DNA of 64,000 nt, from positions 186,001 through 250,000 of the forward strand of contig JACKPJ010000001.1 of the NCBI GenBank assembly GCA_024233625.1. Direction: 5' to 3'. This document shows positions 16,315 through 26,800 of the stretch, piece after piece (the first letter of the stretch is position 1; every line of letters starts with the position of its first letter). The position numbers and the translations under genes are program-made. The DNA is from Deltaproteobacteria bacterium (GTDB lineage Bacteria > UBA10199 > DSSB01). The notes under the pieces are model-generated. The model was not told where the DNA came from. It worked only from the letters and a program-made list of their open reading frames with translations, and did not search any database.

Positions 16315-18624
16315 CTAATTTTTGACAATTAAAACCGATCCAGGACGAATCACATGGCCTTTCAGATTGTTCAGCTTTTTTATTTCTTCAGGAGTCGTAT
16401 TATGTTTGCGTGCAATGATTGTCAGGTTATCTCCAGGTTTGACTTTGTATTTAACTACTTCGGACTTTTTACTGACTAAAATTTTTGCTCCAGCTTGTAA
16501 TACCGGAGAGACCTTACGGCCATTCCATTCTTTCAGTTGACTTGTTGAAACTCCAAACTGTTGAGCTATTTGATTTAAATTATCACCACTCTTTACAGTG
16601 TAAAAGCCAGACCGAGTTTTTTCAGTCACTGGTTTGGGCTTAGCGATTTCCTTACCATTTCTAATTTGCAACTTCACCCCACTTAAGAGCACGGGATGAA
16701 CTTTAGATCCATTCCACAGTTTGAGGTCTTCCATGCTGACTCCGTATAGAGTTGCAATTCCAGTTAAAGTTTCTCCACTCTTCACTTGATGGTATTGAAT
16801 TTTGTCTTTGGCGCGCGGTGCAGGAGGCTGCTTGGCTTTGACAGCAGAAACTTTAGGAGGACTGCTTTCAACCTCTTCCTCTTCATCTGCGATATCTTCA
16901 CCTGCAACATCTTCATTTGCCTGAGTATCCGAAGCGGAATCTTCTTGAAGTTGTAAAACGGCTTCTCTTAGCTGATCCTCAGAAGGCTGAGCATTCGTTC
17001 GCGGAGCCAAAGAGTAAAACTCATCCTCACGCGGAAAAGAAGTCGGACCGGCAGAAGAATTTTGGGTAGTCGATCCTGTCGAAGGAGGTAAATCGGTTCT
17101 CACAGGCTTGCCAGGATTTTTAGTGGAGGACTGCGTGGTCGATTGATTGATGGTTTCCAAAACAGAATCCTTCACCTGCCATGCTTGCTGTGTGCTACTC
17201 TCGACTCTTTCAATTTCATTTTCTCTGTTTTGCTGCCCTTTAGATGAAGGGGCTGCAGAGGCCGCGGAACTCGCTACTCGAGAGGAAGGTGAACCTGCAT
17301 ACTTGCCTTGAGCCCTCACTGCCGCCTCATCGTCACGTAAAGAAGAATAATCTTTTAAAGAACGGTCTTTAGGTATGGTTAGACGCAATCCAGGATTGAC
17401 CTGATAGGAATAAACATCATATTTTTTATTTCTCCAAACATAGCGGGTTCTCTTACCTCGTTTGACACTCACTTTCACTTTTTTTGTTTGATAAGATTTA
17501 TTCGTTTGGATTTTTCCAGGATTGGCCTTCACTAAATTTTGAATACTCACACCATAGCGTGAAGCTACAGAATTAACCGTATCTCCTTTTTGTGTAGTGT
17601 AAAAAACCGTACGGCTGCGTTGATGTGGCTTTAAAGCAGCATACTGTTTTTGAAACTGCGATTTAGTTCCCTTGGGGATTTTTAATGCATAATTTGAAAT
17701 GTGTGGAGGCGTGATATCGTGAAGCAATTCTGGGTTGAGCAAGCGAATAAGATCCGGATCGACTCCAGCGCATTCTGCAGCAACTTCGAGATCAGTCGGA
17801 CCCTTCATATAAACAACATCCATGGGAATATAGGACTGATAACGAATATTGGTAAAGCCGTATTTTTCAGGATTTTTTGCAATCTCTGCCGCAGCCAATA
17901 GCTTTGGTACATAGTCCTTAGTTTCTTGACGTAAATAACTTCCTCTCACCATATCCCAATAATTATTTCCATCACGACGAATCGCCCCACGAACTTTTCC
18001 TGAACCAGCATTATAAGCCGCAAAAGCTAAATACCAATCGCCAAATTCATTATAGAGATCTTTAAGGTGACGAGCAGCCGCGTGGGTCGCTTTTTCGGGA
18101 TCTCGCCTTTCATCAACATAATAATCCACATTGAGGCCGTACATCGCACCCGTCGAACGAATAAATTGCCAGGGTCCCACTGCGGAAGCCCAACTTTTGG
18201 CTCTCACGTTAAATCCACTCTCAATCATGGAAAGATAAGCGATATCTTTTGGCATTCCATATTGCGCTAAAACCTGATGAATGTAGGGAATATAACGTCC
18301 CGATCGCGCTAAGTGACGAGTAAGATGTTTTCTCCCCTTCCCTGTATAATAATTTATCCACTTTTGAACATACTCGTTGTGAGTATAAGGGATGTCCCAT
18401 TTTTTATTTTGATTTAAATATTTGGAATAGTGAACTCCACCGACATGACGGTTTTGTAAATTGTTAAATATAATATCGTCAAGCGCATCTTCATCGGTTT
18501 TTTTAGGGCTGGAGTACTTTTTGGATTGCCCTCCTTTATAATAGTGAGAGCTTTTTTTAGGCGTAGAACCACAAGAAGCGATGAAAAACATTAAGGTAAG
18601 AATACTAGCTAAAGATTTCTTCAT
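16315..18624 (-). CDS. mltD: MltD-type lytic transglycosylase lipoprotein with LysM repeats
   Basis: A 769-residue murein hydrolase. It has a lipoprotein signal (FIASCGST), then an SLT domain at about residues 100-270 with catalytic Glu in SMIESGF and the motifs SAVGPWQF and AFAAYNAGSGKV. One LysM lies at about 345-395 and three more at the C-terminus (about 620-769, each starting Y-x-V-K-x-G-[DE]-[NT]-L). A long Ser/Glu-rich linker joins them. It cleaves the glycan strand of peptidoglycan from the outer membrane. The three C-terminal LysM units are more alike than the first. Confidence 0.93.
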   Translation of the reverse strand: MKKSLASILTLMFFIASCGSTPKKSSHYYKGGQSKKYSSPKKTDEDALDDIIFNNLQNRHVGGVHYSKYLNQNKKWDIPYTHNEYVQKWINYYTGKGRKHLTRHLARSGRYIPYIHQVLAQYGMPKDIAYLSMIESGFNVRAKSWASAVGPWQFIRSTGAMYGLNVDYYVDERRDPEKATHAAARHLKDLYNEFGDWYLAFAAYNAGSGKVRGAIRRDGNNYWDMVRGSYLRQETKDYVPKLLAAAEIAKNPEKYGFTNIRYQSYIPMDVVYMKGPTDLEVAAECAGVDPDLIRLLNPELLHDITPPHISNYALKIPKGTKSQFQKQYAALKPHQRSRTVFYTTQKGDTVNSVASRYGVSIQNLVKANPGKIQTNKSYQTKKVKVSVKRGKRTRYVWRNKKYDVYSYQVNPGLRLTIPKDRSLKDYSSLRDDEAAVRAQGKYAGSPSSRVASSAASAAPSSKGQQNRENEIERVESSTQQAWQVKDSVLETINQSTTQSSTKNPGKPVRTDLPPSTGSTTQNSSAGPTSFPREDEFYSLAPRTNAQPSEDQLREAVLQLQEDSASDTQANEDVAGEDIADEEEEVESSPPKVSAVKAKQPPAPRAKDKIQYHQVKSGETLTGIATLYGVSMEDLKLWNGSKVHPVLLSGVKLQIRNGKEIAKPKPVTEKTRSGFYTVKSGDNLNQIAQQFGVSTSQLKEWNGRKVSPVLQAGAKILVSKKSEVVKYKVKPGDNLTIIARKHNTTPEEIKKLNNLKGHVIRPGSVLIVKN

Positions 18625-18934
18625 GATGGATGGACGACTCCTTTTGTATATTTGTCAAATCACCACAGCGTCTTGAGCTGAATAGAGCACTGGCTCACCA
18701 AGACGGTCTGAAAACTTGGCAAAAAAATATTTAAAGAGCATTTAAAAGCACTTTAAGCATTCTTGGCTATTTAACCCATTCCATTCCTTAGAAATAGGGG
18801 GTTAAGTAGTTTTTTTAATCTAAGACTCAGATAAAAAAATTAATAGCTCGAACAAAAATTATAAGCACTACACAACTCAGGAGTCAATTTTTTAGGCAAA
18901 TGAGAAATGATAACGAATCACCTGATTAAAGGGT
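18625..18934. other. intergenic region between psd and mltD
   Basis: The region is about 310 bp and AT-rich. It contains the small hairpin at 18771-18805 and otherwise no feature I can support. Confidence 0.4.
18771..18805. repeat. TTAACCC/GGGTTAA hairpin, third locus
   Basis: TTAACCC pairs with GGGTTAA around about 21 nt (ATTCCATTCC...). The left arm resembles 13733 and the ends of the 6519 palindrome. It lies downstream of the psd stop codon region on neither coding strand. Confidence 0.5.
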
Positions 18935-19801
18935 CTAAAAAATCGCTATTTTTTCTCCCATTCTAATTTTTGACCCAGGCTTCAGGTGCTTTTCCCATTT
19001 CAATTTTTTTGAAGGAAATAATAAAATAACCGTTGAACCCATGTTAAAATATCCAACTTCCTTCCCCTGCATAATTTCAATCTGTTTATCTGTATACTCC
19101 CAGGTTTTAACTTTTCCTCTCGAATACGGCTTGAGAACTTCCTGCCACATTAATTGAATCGATGCAACCCCCACTGCGCCAACTAGAATCATTGCCATCG
19201 TCCCTAAACCCGTCGAAAAATAACAAATCGCGCGTTCATTACGCGAAAAAATTTTGGGAATGACGCGTGCCGTCAAAGGAGAAACGCTATATAAAGAACC
19301 TGGCACATAAACCGTTTTCAGTAATTTCCCCGATATTGGCATATGAAAGCGGTGATAATCCTGAGGCGATAAATAAAGAATGGCATATTGACCCTGCTTA
19401 AATGGAAGACTTGCTTCTTCAGAACCTGCCAATAACTCATTTAAAGCCAATTTTTGACCTTTTACAGGAAAAAGCTGCCCTTCTTGAATATCCCCGATCT
19501 GAATAATTCTTCCATCGACGGGAGAACAAATCGAATGATCTTCGCTAGCTATAGGACGCAACTCTGGACGTAAATGCCGAGTAAACCAAGCATTAAAATG
19601 ACGATAATCCGAAAAATCTGCTTTTGCAGCGTCATTGACATTGACTCGATAGAGCCAATTAAAAAAACGAATCATATTGTTTTTAAAAGGTTCTAACTCA
19701 ATATGACTGAGACGACCCAAAAAGGCTGTCCAAGCATAGGAACAGGGATCAATAAAAAGTCTTAAAGGAAGATAGCGGATATGATCTTTAAAAGTGGCCA
19801 T
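18935..19801 (-). CDS. psd: phosphatidylserine decarboxylase proenzyme
   Basis: About 288 residues. The C-terminal MGSTVILLF holds the Gly-Ser bond that self-cleaves to form the pyruvoyl group. YHRFHMP and the SPVDG segment supply further conserved active-site residues. The enzyme makes phosphatidylethanolamine at the inner membrane. The ATG at MATFKDH is preferred; a frame extension to a TTG at 19828 adds nine residues. It follows gltB by about 160 bp on the same strand. Confidence 0.92.
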   Translation of the reverse strand: MATFKDHIRYLPLRLFIDPCSYAWTAFLGRLSHIELEPFKNNMIRFFNWLYRVNVNDAAKADFSDYRHFNAWFTRHLRPELRPIASEDHSICSPVDGRIIQIGDIQEGQLFPVKGQKLALNELLAGSEEASLPFKQGQYAILYLSPQDYHRFHMPISGKLLKTVYVPGSLYSVSPLTARVIPKIFSRNERAICYFSTGLGTMAMILVGAVGVASIQLMWQEVLKPYSRGKVKTWEYTDKQIEIMQGKEVGYFNMGSTVILLFPSKKLKWEKHLKPGSKIRMGEKIAIF

Positions 19802-19963
19802 GCATTTTTTCCAGTGCTCAGCTAACAATTTAACCCTTTTTATGCCTGAGGAATCACAGAATAGGTTAACGAAAACCTGAAAACTAAGGTGAAGATGAAC
19901 TCTTACAACCTAAAAGACTGCAATTTCATTCTAGCAATAAATTAGGAAGCGCACGAATAGTGC

Positions 19964-22900
19964 TTATACATTCTTTGAAGCCTTCAGCGGAATCACTTTT
20001 GCAGCAAGCACCACTTCCTCCTTAGGAGAAACTCTCCAGAACAGTTTTTGATACTCCGCAAAATTTTCTAAAATCTTCTCTGCAACTTTTGAACCCGTTA
20101 ATTGACGATGTCTTTTGAGTAATTCGGCAAGCTTTTGCAAATGATTCGTGTCTTTTACTGGTTCAAGTTTGATCAGCTCCATATTGCAACGCTCTTCAAA
20201 GCTACGCTTTTCGTCTAAAACATAAGCCTCTCCACCGGTCATTCCAGCTCCAAAATTTCTTCCCGTTGGACCGAGGATCACAGTCATTCCGCCAGTCATG
20301 TATTCGCAAGCGTGATCACCCACACCTTCAACGATAGCCACTCCGCCACTATTACGGACACAGAAACGCTCACCGGCTTTACCACGGATAAAGGCTGTGC
20401 CACCGGTTGCACCATAAAAACACGTATTGCCAATAATAACATTTTCCTCTGCAATAAACTTCGCCTGAGGAGAAGGCATGATCGTCATTTCTCCACCTGA
20501 CATGCCTTTACCAACATAGTCATTGGCTTCGCCTTCGAGATGTAAGTGCATTCCTTGAGTCATCCAAACACCAAAGCTCTGTCCGGCCGAACCTTTAAAA
20601 TGCAAATTGACCTCAGAACCTGGAGGTAGACCTTCATCAACATAACGCTTTCCGATCTCACCTGCAACACTAGCTCCCAGCGAACGATCGGTATTATGGA
20701 TCGAATAATGTAAAGTGACAGAACCTTCTCCAGCTAAAGCCGGTTCGGCCTCTTGTAAAATTTTGTGATTGAGGGGTTTTTCATGCCAATCATTTTTCTT
20801 AAGGCCCCAGACACGAGCTTTTTGGCCACTCGAATCTACTTGATACAAAATACGATCCATCTCAAGCATCGAAGAACGGGGACGATCTTGAGGGAAGACT
20901 GGTTCCAATAACTCTGGGCAACCAATAATTTCCTGCAGACTCGTTTTACCCATGCTGGCAAGTATTTCACGAACTTCCTGAGCTACACCCATGAGGTAAT
21001 TAACCACCATTTCTGGGGTCCCCTTGAATTTTGCACGTAATCTAGGATCTTGAGTCGCCACACCGGTCGGACAAGTATTCATATGACATTGACGAATCAT
21101 ACAACAACTGGCCGCAATCATAACAGCTGTTCCAAAACCAAACTCTTCAGCACCTAAAATCGCTGCTTTGACAACGTCCATCCCGGTTTTAAGACCACCA
21201 TCTGCACGTAAAATCACACGGCCTCGTAAATCATTTTTGACGAGAGTTTGTTGGGTTTCGGAAAGACCTAGCTCCCAAGCACTTCCGGCATTTTTAATCG
21301 AGGAAAGTGGCGAAGCACCTGTTCCTCCATCATGACCCGAGATTAAAATCACATCAGCGTGGGCCTTAGCAACCCCAGCTGCAATGGTTCCAACCCCTGA
21401 CTCTGCTACTAATTTGACGATGACTCGAGCTTTAGGATTGACCGCTTTGAGATCGTAAATCAACTGCGCCAAGTCTTCGATTGAGTAAATATCATGGTGA
21501 GGAGGAGGTGAAATTAAAGTCACTCCGGGTGTCGAATGGCGAAGACGAGCAATCTCCTCGGAAACTTTTTTTCCGGGAAGCTGTCCACCCTCCCCAGGCT
21601 TAGAACCCTGAGCCATTTTAATCTCAAGTTCCTCGGCATAAGCTAAATAGGAAGCCCGAACCCCAAAACGTCCTGAAGCAATCTGTTTAATCTTGCTATT
21701 AGCACTGTCTCCATTTTCCATCGGGAAAAAGCGCGCTGAATCTTCACCGCCTTCTCCGGAACCACTCTTTCCACCCAATCGATTCATCGCAATTGCAATG
21801 GTCATATGTGCTTCTTTACTCAATGCACCTAAGGAAATAGATGCCGTATTGAATCTTTTGAGAATATCCTCAACGGATTCTACTTCATCGATAGAAATGG
21901 CTTTTGCTTTTTTGAAGCCTAGTAAATCACGCAAAGTGGTAGCAGGACGCTCATTGACTAATTTAGCAAAGCTTTGATAGTCTTTTTCTGATCCCGTTTT
22001 AGCAGCTTGAATCAAATTCTTGGTCACATCCGGATTGAAGGCATGATATTCTCCTTCACGTCGATAACGGAAGTTTCCTCCAATATGGAGTGGAATAATA
22101 TTTTCGCCTTCTCCTTTAAATGCTTCCTCATGCCATTTAAGAATATCTTCGGCAAATTCTTCCAAGCCAATCCCTCCGGCCTTTGAAAAAGTCCCGGTAA
22201 AATAGCGCTGGATAACACTCTGTTTAAAACCAATCACTTCAAAAATTTGGGCGCCTTTATAGCTACTCAGGGTGGAAATACCCATTTTCGACATGATTTT
22301 ATACAGCCCACTTTCGACAGCCTTTTTATAATTAGCTAAGGCTTGTGCTGGCTCTAAACCGTTTAATTGATCGTTTTGTGTCATGTTTGCGATAAAACTC
22401 ATCGCTAAATACGGGCAAACCGCTTGCGCACCATAACCGATCAAACAAGCAATATGATGAACATCTCGAGCATTTCCCGTATCGGCAATTAAGCCAACTC
22501 GCATCCTTAGACCTTCGCGAATCAAATGGTGATGTACAGCGGCTACTGCCAGCAACATAGGAATACGTGCATGTGCAGAGTCAATCTCACGATCACTTAA
22601 TATAAGGATATGTGTCCCCTCACGCACCGCTTGCGCCGCCGAAGCACATAAGGAAAGCAAAGCTTCTTCCATTTCCTTAGGGCCTTCCTTTGCGCGAAAA
22701 CAGCTTTTTAGGGTTTCACATTTAAAATGTGGATCGGAGTTTTTTCTTAAATCTTCTAAATCGATTTCATCCAAAATGGGGCTCGTTAACTGAATCATTT
22801 TGGCATGCTCAGGAGAATCCTCAAAAATATTGCCACTCGGCCCCAAATAGGTTGTTAAAGCCATCACTAAATTTTCGCGAATAGGATCAATTGGTGGATT

Positions 22901-24472
22901 GGTTACTTGAGCAAAAAGCTGCTTAAAATAATCATAGAGAGGTTTCGGATATTGTGAGAGCACGGCTAATGGAGCGTCATTTCCCATGGAATAAGTGGGT
23001 TCTTTTGCATCCACTGCCATGGGTTTCAGAACCATATCAATCTCTTCTTTGGTGTAACCCATCGCCAGAGCGAGACGGTGCTGCCTTTCGGCATCAAAGC
23101 TTGTCGCCTCCATCTCTTCAGCTCGTTCTCGACTTGAAAATCTCCAGAGATTTTTTTCGATCCAATGCACATAGGGTTTACCTTGAGTCAACTGCGACTT
23201 AATTTCTTCATTTTCTAAAATTCTTTTTTCCTCAAGATCAATCGCAATCATCTGACCAGGTCCTAAGCGTCCTTTTTTGATGACTTTTTCTTCATCAATA
23301 GGAATCATTCCCGCTTCCGACCCTAAAACCATCATTCCATCTTCGGTAAGCACATAACGCGCCGGTCTTAAACCATTGCGATCCAGGATAGCTCCGACAT
23401 ATTTTCCATCAGAAAAAGTAATCGCTGCTGGACCATCCCATGGTTCCATTAAACAGGAGTGATATTCAAAGTAAGCACGTCGCTCTTTGGACATATAAGG
23501 CATTTTTTCCCAAGCTTCCGGCAACATCATGCTCTTGACTTGCAAAATATCCCGACCACCCCTCACAAGAGATTCTAAGGCATTGTCCAAACTAGCCGAA
23601 TCCGAAGCTCCATCCATAATAACAGGTTTGAGTCGGGATGGATCACTCACCCAAGCAAGCTGGTCTAATTCGGGTTCTCGAGCCCGCATCCAATTACGGT
23701 TTCCCTGAATGGTATTGATTTCACCATTATGGGCTATCATACGAAATGGCTGAGCCAAGGCCCAGGTTGGAAAGGTATTGGTCGAAAAGCGTTGGTGAAA
23801 TAAGGCAAAAGAACTTTCATAAAGAGGATCGGCCAAATCTAAATAGAACTCTTTTAGTTGATGTGCAACCAGTAAGCCTTTATAAATAATCACTTTTGAA
23901 GAAAGCGAGCTAATATAAAAATCATGAATAGACTCTTCTAACACTTGTTTTTCTGCACTCTTTCGCACCAAATACAATACTCGCTCAAATTCACGCGGTG
24001 AAATCTTTTCTGAACGACCAAGTAAAACCTGCTCAATCACTGGCATACTTTGTCTGGCTTGATCACCCAGTGAGTCGACATTAATGGGAACTTCTCTCCA
24101 GGCTAAGACATGAACATTATTTTTTAGGGCTTGATCCTCAATAATGGCTCGACAACGGTCACGCATGGCGCTTGCATGCGGCAAAAAAATCATTCCAAGT
24201 CCTAAATCCTCAATCTTGTTTAGACTGCACCCTAGATTTTTAATTTCGCGACTAAAAAAGGCTTGGGGGATCTGCGTCATGATACCTGCACCATCGCCTG
24301 TTTTCATATCTGCAGAGACAGCTCCCCGATGGGTTAAGTTAGTGACAGCTTGAATAGCTAATTCGACAATCTTATGTGAGGCTTGATTTTGAACATGCGC
24401 CACAAAGCCCGTTCCACAACTATCATGTTCATGTTTTTGATCATAGAGAGTTTTTTTCGAGTATGTATTCAT
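19964..24472 (-). CDS. gltB: glutamate synthase large subunit
   Basis: A 1502-residue enzyme that transfers the glutamine amide to 2-oxoglutarate. Cys19 (DSCGTGF) becomes the N-terminal nucleophile of the glutaminase domain after removal of an 18-residue propeptide. The central and FMN domains follow (SGSGEGGEDSARF, ISGHDGGTGASPLSS). The 3Fe-4S site is CCMIRQCHMNTCPTGVA, and the C-terminus is a GXGXG beta-helix (GMSGGEMTI, GMTGGEAYV). An AGAGGT site precedes the ATG. No gltD small subunit is in the window, so it is either elsewhere or the enzyme uses ferredoxin. Confidence 0.95.
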   Translation of the reverse strand: MNTYSKKTLYDQKHEHDSCGTGFVAHVQNQASHKIVELAIQAVTNLTHRGAVSADMKTGDGAGIMTQIPQAFFSREIKNLGCSLNKIEDLGLGMIFLPHASAMRDRCRAIIEDQALKNNVHVLAWREVPINVDSLGDQARQSMPVIEQVLLGRSEKISPREFERVLYLVRKSAEKQVLEESIHDFYISSLSSKVIIYKGLLVAHQLKEFYLDLADPLYESSFALFHQRFSTNTFPTWALAQPFRMIAHNGEINTIQGNRNWMRAREPELDQLAWVSDPSRLKPVIMDGASDSASLDNALESLVRGGRDILQVKSMMLPEAWEKMPYMSKERRAYFEYHSCLMEPWDGPAAITFSDGKYVGAILDRNGLRPARYVLTEDGMMVLGSEAGMIPIDEEKVIKKGRLGPGQMIAIDLEEKRILENEEIKSQLTQGKPYVHWIEKNLWRFSSRERAEEMEATSFDAERQHRLALAMGYTKEEIDMVLKPMAVDAKEPTYSMGNDAPLAVLSQYPKPLYDYFKQLFAQVTNPPIDPIRENLVMALTTYLGPSGNIFEDSPEHAKMIQLTSPILDEIDLEDLRKNSDPHFKCETLKSCFRAKEGPKEMEEALLSLCASAAQAVREGTHILILSDREIDSAHARIPMLLAVAAVHHHLIREGLRMRVGLIADTGNARDVHHIACLIGYGAQAVCPYLAMSFIANMTQNDQLNGLEPAQALANYKKAVESGLYKIMSKMGISTLSSYKGAQIFEVIGFKQSVIQRYFTGTFSKAGGIGLEEFAEDILKWHEEAFKGEGENIIPLHIGGNFRYRREGEYHAFNPDVTKNLIQAAKTGSEKDYQSFAKLVNERPATTLRDLLGFKKAKAISIDEVESVEDILKRFNTASISLGALSKEAHMTIAIAMNRLGGKSGSGEGGEDSARFFPMENGDSANSKIKQIASGRFGVRASYLAYAEELEIKMAQGSKPGEGGQLPGKKVSEEIARLRHSTPGVTLISPPPHHDIYSIEDLAQLIYDLKAVNPKARVIVKLVAESGVGTIAAGVAKAHADVILISGHDGGTGASPLSSIKNAGSAWELGLSETQQTLVKNDLRGRVILRADGGLKTGMDVVKAAILGAEEFGFGTAVMIAASCCMIRQCHMNTCPTGVATQDPRLRAKFKGTPEMVVNYLMGVAQEVREILASMGKTSLQEIIGCPELLEPVFPQDRPRSSMLEMDRILYQVDSSGQKARVWGLKKNDWHEKPLNHKILQEAEPALAGEGSVTLHYSIHNTDRSLGASVAGEIGKRYVDEGLPPGSEVNLHFKGSAGQSFGVWMTQGMHLHLEGEANDYVGKGMSGGEMTIMPSPQAKFIAEENVIIGNTCFYGATGGTAFIRGKAGERFCVRNSGGVAIVEGVGDHACEYMTGGMTVILGPTGRNFGAGMTGGEAYVLDEKRSFEERCNMELIKLEPVKDTNHLQKLAELLKRHRQLTGSKVAEKILENFAEYQKLFWRVSPKEEVVLAAKVIPLKASKNV

Positions 24473-24591
24473 AATTTATTAACCTCTGTTTTAAGCCTGG
24501 ATTCTCGCTTCGTTCTTAACAGGATTGCTGAAAGAGCTAATTTTTCAACACTCTCATAACCTAAAAATAGACGAAAATGCAATGCCACAAG

Positions 24592-24627
24592 GAAAAAAAT
24601 CCCCGTTCCTCATACTAAGAAACGGGG
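24592..24627 (-). terminator. rho-independent terminator of glnA
   Basis: On the minus strand a CCCCGTT/AACGGGG stem with a 13-nt loop is followed by ATTTTTTT. It lies about 70 bp after the glnA stop codon. Confidence 0.8.
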
Positions 24628-24693
24628 TATTGTCAAGAAAACCTCATTTTTCTTGTCCGCTAAAGCGCCTAATTATTAAGCACTCTACAAGAC

Positions 24694-26112
24694 CTAAATA
24701 TCGTAATAAAGAGCAAATTCATAGGGGGTCGGACGAAGTTTGATTGGATTGATCTCTTCATCGGTTTTATACTCAATCCACATATCCAAAGCATCCTGAG
24801 TAAAAACATCGCCCTTCTTCAAGAAGGCATGATCCTTTTTAAGACAATCAATAGCTTCTTCTAATGAACCTGGAACACTCGGCACATCTTTGAGTTCTTC
24901 AGGAGAAAGAGCATAGATATTTTTATCTAAAGGCTGACCTGGATCGAGTTTATTTTCGACACCATCTAAACCAGCCATTAATAATGAAGCAAAAGCAAGG
25001 TAACCATTACAGGATGGGTCTGGAGTTCTGAACTCAATACGCTTTGCCTTAGGGCTGGTTGCAATCATAGGAATACGCACAGCTGCACTGCGGTTTCGGC
25101 TAGAATAAGCCAAATTAACCGGAGCTTCATAACCAGGCACTAAACGGCGATAAGAATTTGTCGTCGGATTGGTGAAAGCACAGGTCGCTCTTGCATGCTT
25201 GAGAATACCTGCAATATAGTTGAGTCCTAGCTCAGAAATACCGCCGTATTTATCTCCCGCGAATAGATTATTATCACCTTTCCAGATACTTTGGTGACAG
25301 TGCATACCAGAACCATTATCACCAAAAAGAGGTTTTGGCATAAAAGTCACAGTTCGACCGTGTTTTAAGGCAATATTTTTAATGATATACTTAAACCACA
25401 TCAGTTTATCAGCCATTTCGACCATTTTATCAAAGCGCATATCAATTTCGCATTGACCACCGGTGGCTACTTCGTGATGGTGAGCTTCAATTCGGATACC
25501 TACTTTTTCTAAAGTAAGACAAATTTCGGTTCGCAAATCATGTAAACTATCTGTTGGAGCAACTGGGAAATAACCTTCTTTGTGACGAGGTTTATATCCT
25601 AAGTTAGGAGCCTCATCGCGACCACTATTCCACTGACCTTCGATAGAGTCTAAGCTATAAAAAGCTTCGTTGGAGGTTTGATCAAAGCGCACGTCATCAA
25701 AAATAAAAAATTCTGCTTCTGGACCAAAATAAGCGATGTCTCCGATACCTGTCGACTTCAAATAAGCTTCCGCTTTTTGAGCAATATATCGGGGATCACG
25801 ACTATAAGGTTCTTTAGTGATTGGATCGACGATATTGGCAATCCAACTAACTGTTGGATGAGCTGGAATTGGATCCATGACTGTCGTATTAGGATCAGGA
25901 ATAAGCAACATGTCAGAGGCGTGTATTGGCTGCCATCCACGAATACTGGAACCGTCAAAACCTAAGCCATTTTCAAATAAACCTTCATCTAATTCACTGA
26001 TCGGAATGGTAAAATGCTGCCAAATACCTGGATAATCAATAAATTTAATATCTACCATCACGGCGCCATTTTTTTTGGCAAATTCTACGGCTTCTTTGGG
26101 TGTCATTCCCAT
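24694..26112 (-). CDS. glnA: type I glutamine synthetase
   Basis: 472 residues, the standard GSI length, once the start is set at MGMTPKE, where AAGGAG lies 9 nt upstream; the frame continues to 26154 without a ribosome site. It shows GLGFDGSSIRGWQ, the metal and glutamate-binding segments MHCHQSIW and NRSAAVRIP, and YGLG-type C-terminal elements. DKNIYALSPEE carries the Tyr that GlnE adenylylates in GSI-beta enzymes, so covalent control is likely. It ligates ammonia to glutamate. It lies between P-II and gltB on the same strand. Confidence 0.96.
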   Translation of the reverse strand: MGMTPKEAVEFAKKNGAVMVDIKFIDYPGIWQHFTIPISELDEGLFENGLGFDGSSIRGWQPIHASDMLLIPDPNTTVMDPIPAHPTVSWIANIVDPITKEPYSRDPRYIAQKAEAYLKSTGIGDIAYFGPEAEFFIFDDVRFDQTSNEAFYSLDSIEGQWNSGRDEAPNLGYKPRHKEGYFPVAPTDSLHDLRTEICLTLEKVGIRIEAHHHEVATGGQCEIDMRFDKMVEMADKLMWFKYIIKNIALKHGRTVTFMPKPLFGDNGSGMHCHQSIWKGDNNLFAGDKYGGISELGLNYIAGILKHARATCAFTNPTTNSYRRLVPGYEAPVNLAYSSRNRSAAVRIPMIATSPKAKRIEFRTPDPSCNGYLAFASLLMAGLDGVENKLDPGQPLDKNIYALSPEELKDVPSVPGSLEEAIDCLKKDHAFLKKGDVFTQDALDMWIEYKTDEEINPIKLRPTPYEFALYYDI

Positions 26113-26327
26113 AGTAATAATCTCCTTATCTATAATTATATCCGTAAACGCCAATAATATAGTTATCGGCTTGTTGAATCAAAAATTTAACCGTGAGTCT
26201 TAACTAAATATACATCGTATGGTAAAATTTTTGATTCGCCTCGCATCTAACTTTTTCTTAACGCTATCTCGGAATTTAACTTAAATCTTTGATAGTGCTT
26301 TTCTTAGCACTTTCTCTTTTGAAACTG

Positions 26328-26372
26328 AAGAAGAAAAAAGGCCTAATGTTCTTTTTAGACCTTTTTTCTTCT
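26328..26372 (-). terminator. terminator after the P-II gene
   Basis: On the minus strand AAGAAGAAAAAAGG pairs with CCTTTTTTCTTCTT across a loop that contains a short CTAA/TTAG extension. The descending arm is T-rich. It separates glnB from glnA, which therefore needs its own promoter. Confidence 0.7.
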
Positions 26373-26392
26373 TTAAAAAGACAATTTAAATG

Positions 26393-26731
26393 CTATATTG
26401 CATTCGCTCCGGTTTCGCCAGTTCTGATACGGATCACTTCTTCGACAGGATAGACAAAAATCTTTCCGTCTCCGATACGACCTGTTTGAGCAGATTTCTG
26501 AATTGCCGAGACGACTTTAGAAGCTTCTTCATCGCTGACAATAACCTCTAATTTAATTTTAGGTAAAAAATCAACGACATATTCTGCACCTCTATAGAGT
26601 TCGGTATGACCTTTTTGGCGACCAAACCCCTTCACTTCGGAAACCGTCAAACCTTGTACACCAACGTCTTGTAAAGCTTCCTTCACTTCATCGAGTTTGA
26701 AGGGTTTGATAATGGCTTCGACCTTTTTCAT
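26393..26731 (-). CDS. glnB: P-II nitrogen regulatory protein
   Basis: 112 residues, the normal P-II length. The T-loop KGHTELYRGAEYVVDF contains the Tyr51 equivalent that GlnD uridylylates, and the B/C-loop ATP site GRIGDGKIFV is intact. An Asp at position 54 is GlnB-like, although linkage to amt is typical of GlnK, so the symbol is provisional. An AAGGAG site lies 5 nt before the ATG. It sits 69 bp after amt on the same strand and probably shares its transcript. It should gate Amt and sense 2-oxoglutarate. Confidence 0.95.
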   Translation of the reverse strand: MKKVEAIIKPFKLDEVKEALQDVGVQGLTVSEVKGFGRQKGHTELYRGAEYVVDFLPKIKLEVIVSDEEASKVVSAIQKSAQTGRIGDGKIFVYPVEEVIRIRTGETGANAI

Positions 26732-26800
26732 AGTTACTCCTTTAAATAAATACCACTATTGAAAGTTTAACATTATCTCAAGTTCTTTTTAAATATCCGT

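Noticed and set aside
22024..22233. minus-strand 69-codon frame inside gltB
   Set aside because: It lies in another frame of a fully conserved gltB domain.
26113..26392. sigma-54 promoter upstream of glnA
   Set aside because: No GG-N10-GC match on the minus strand was found.
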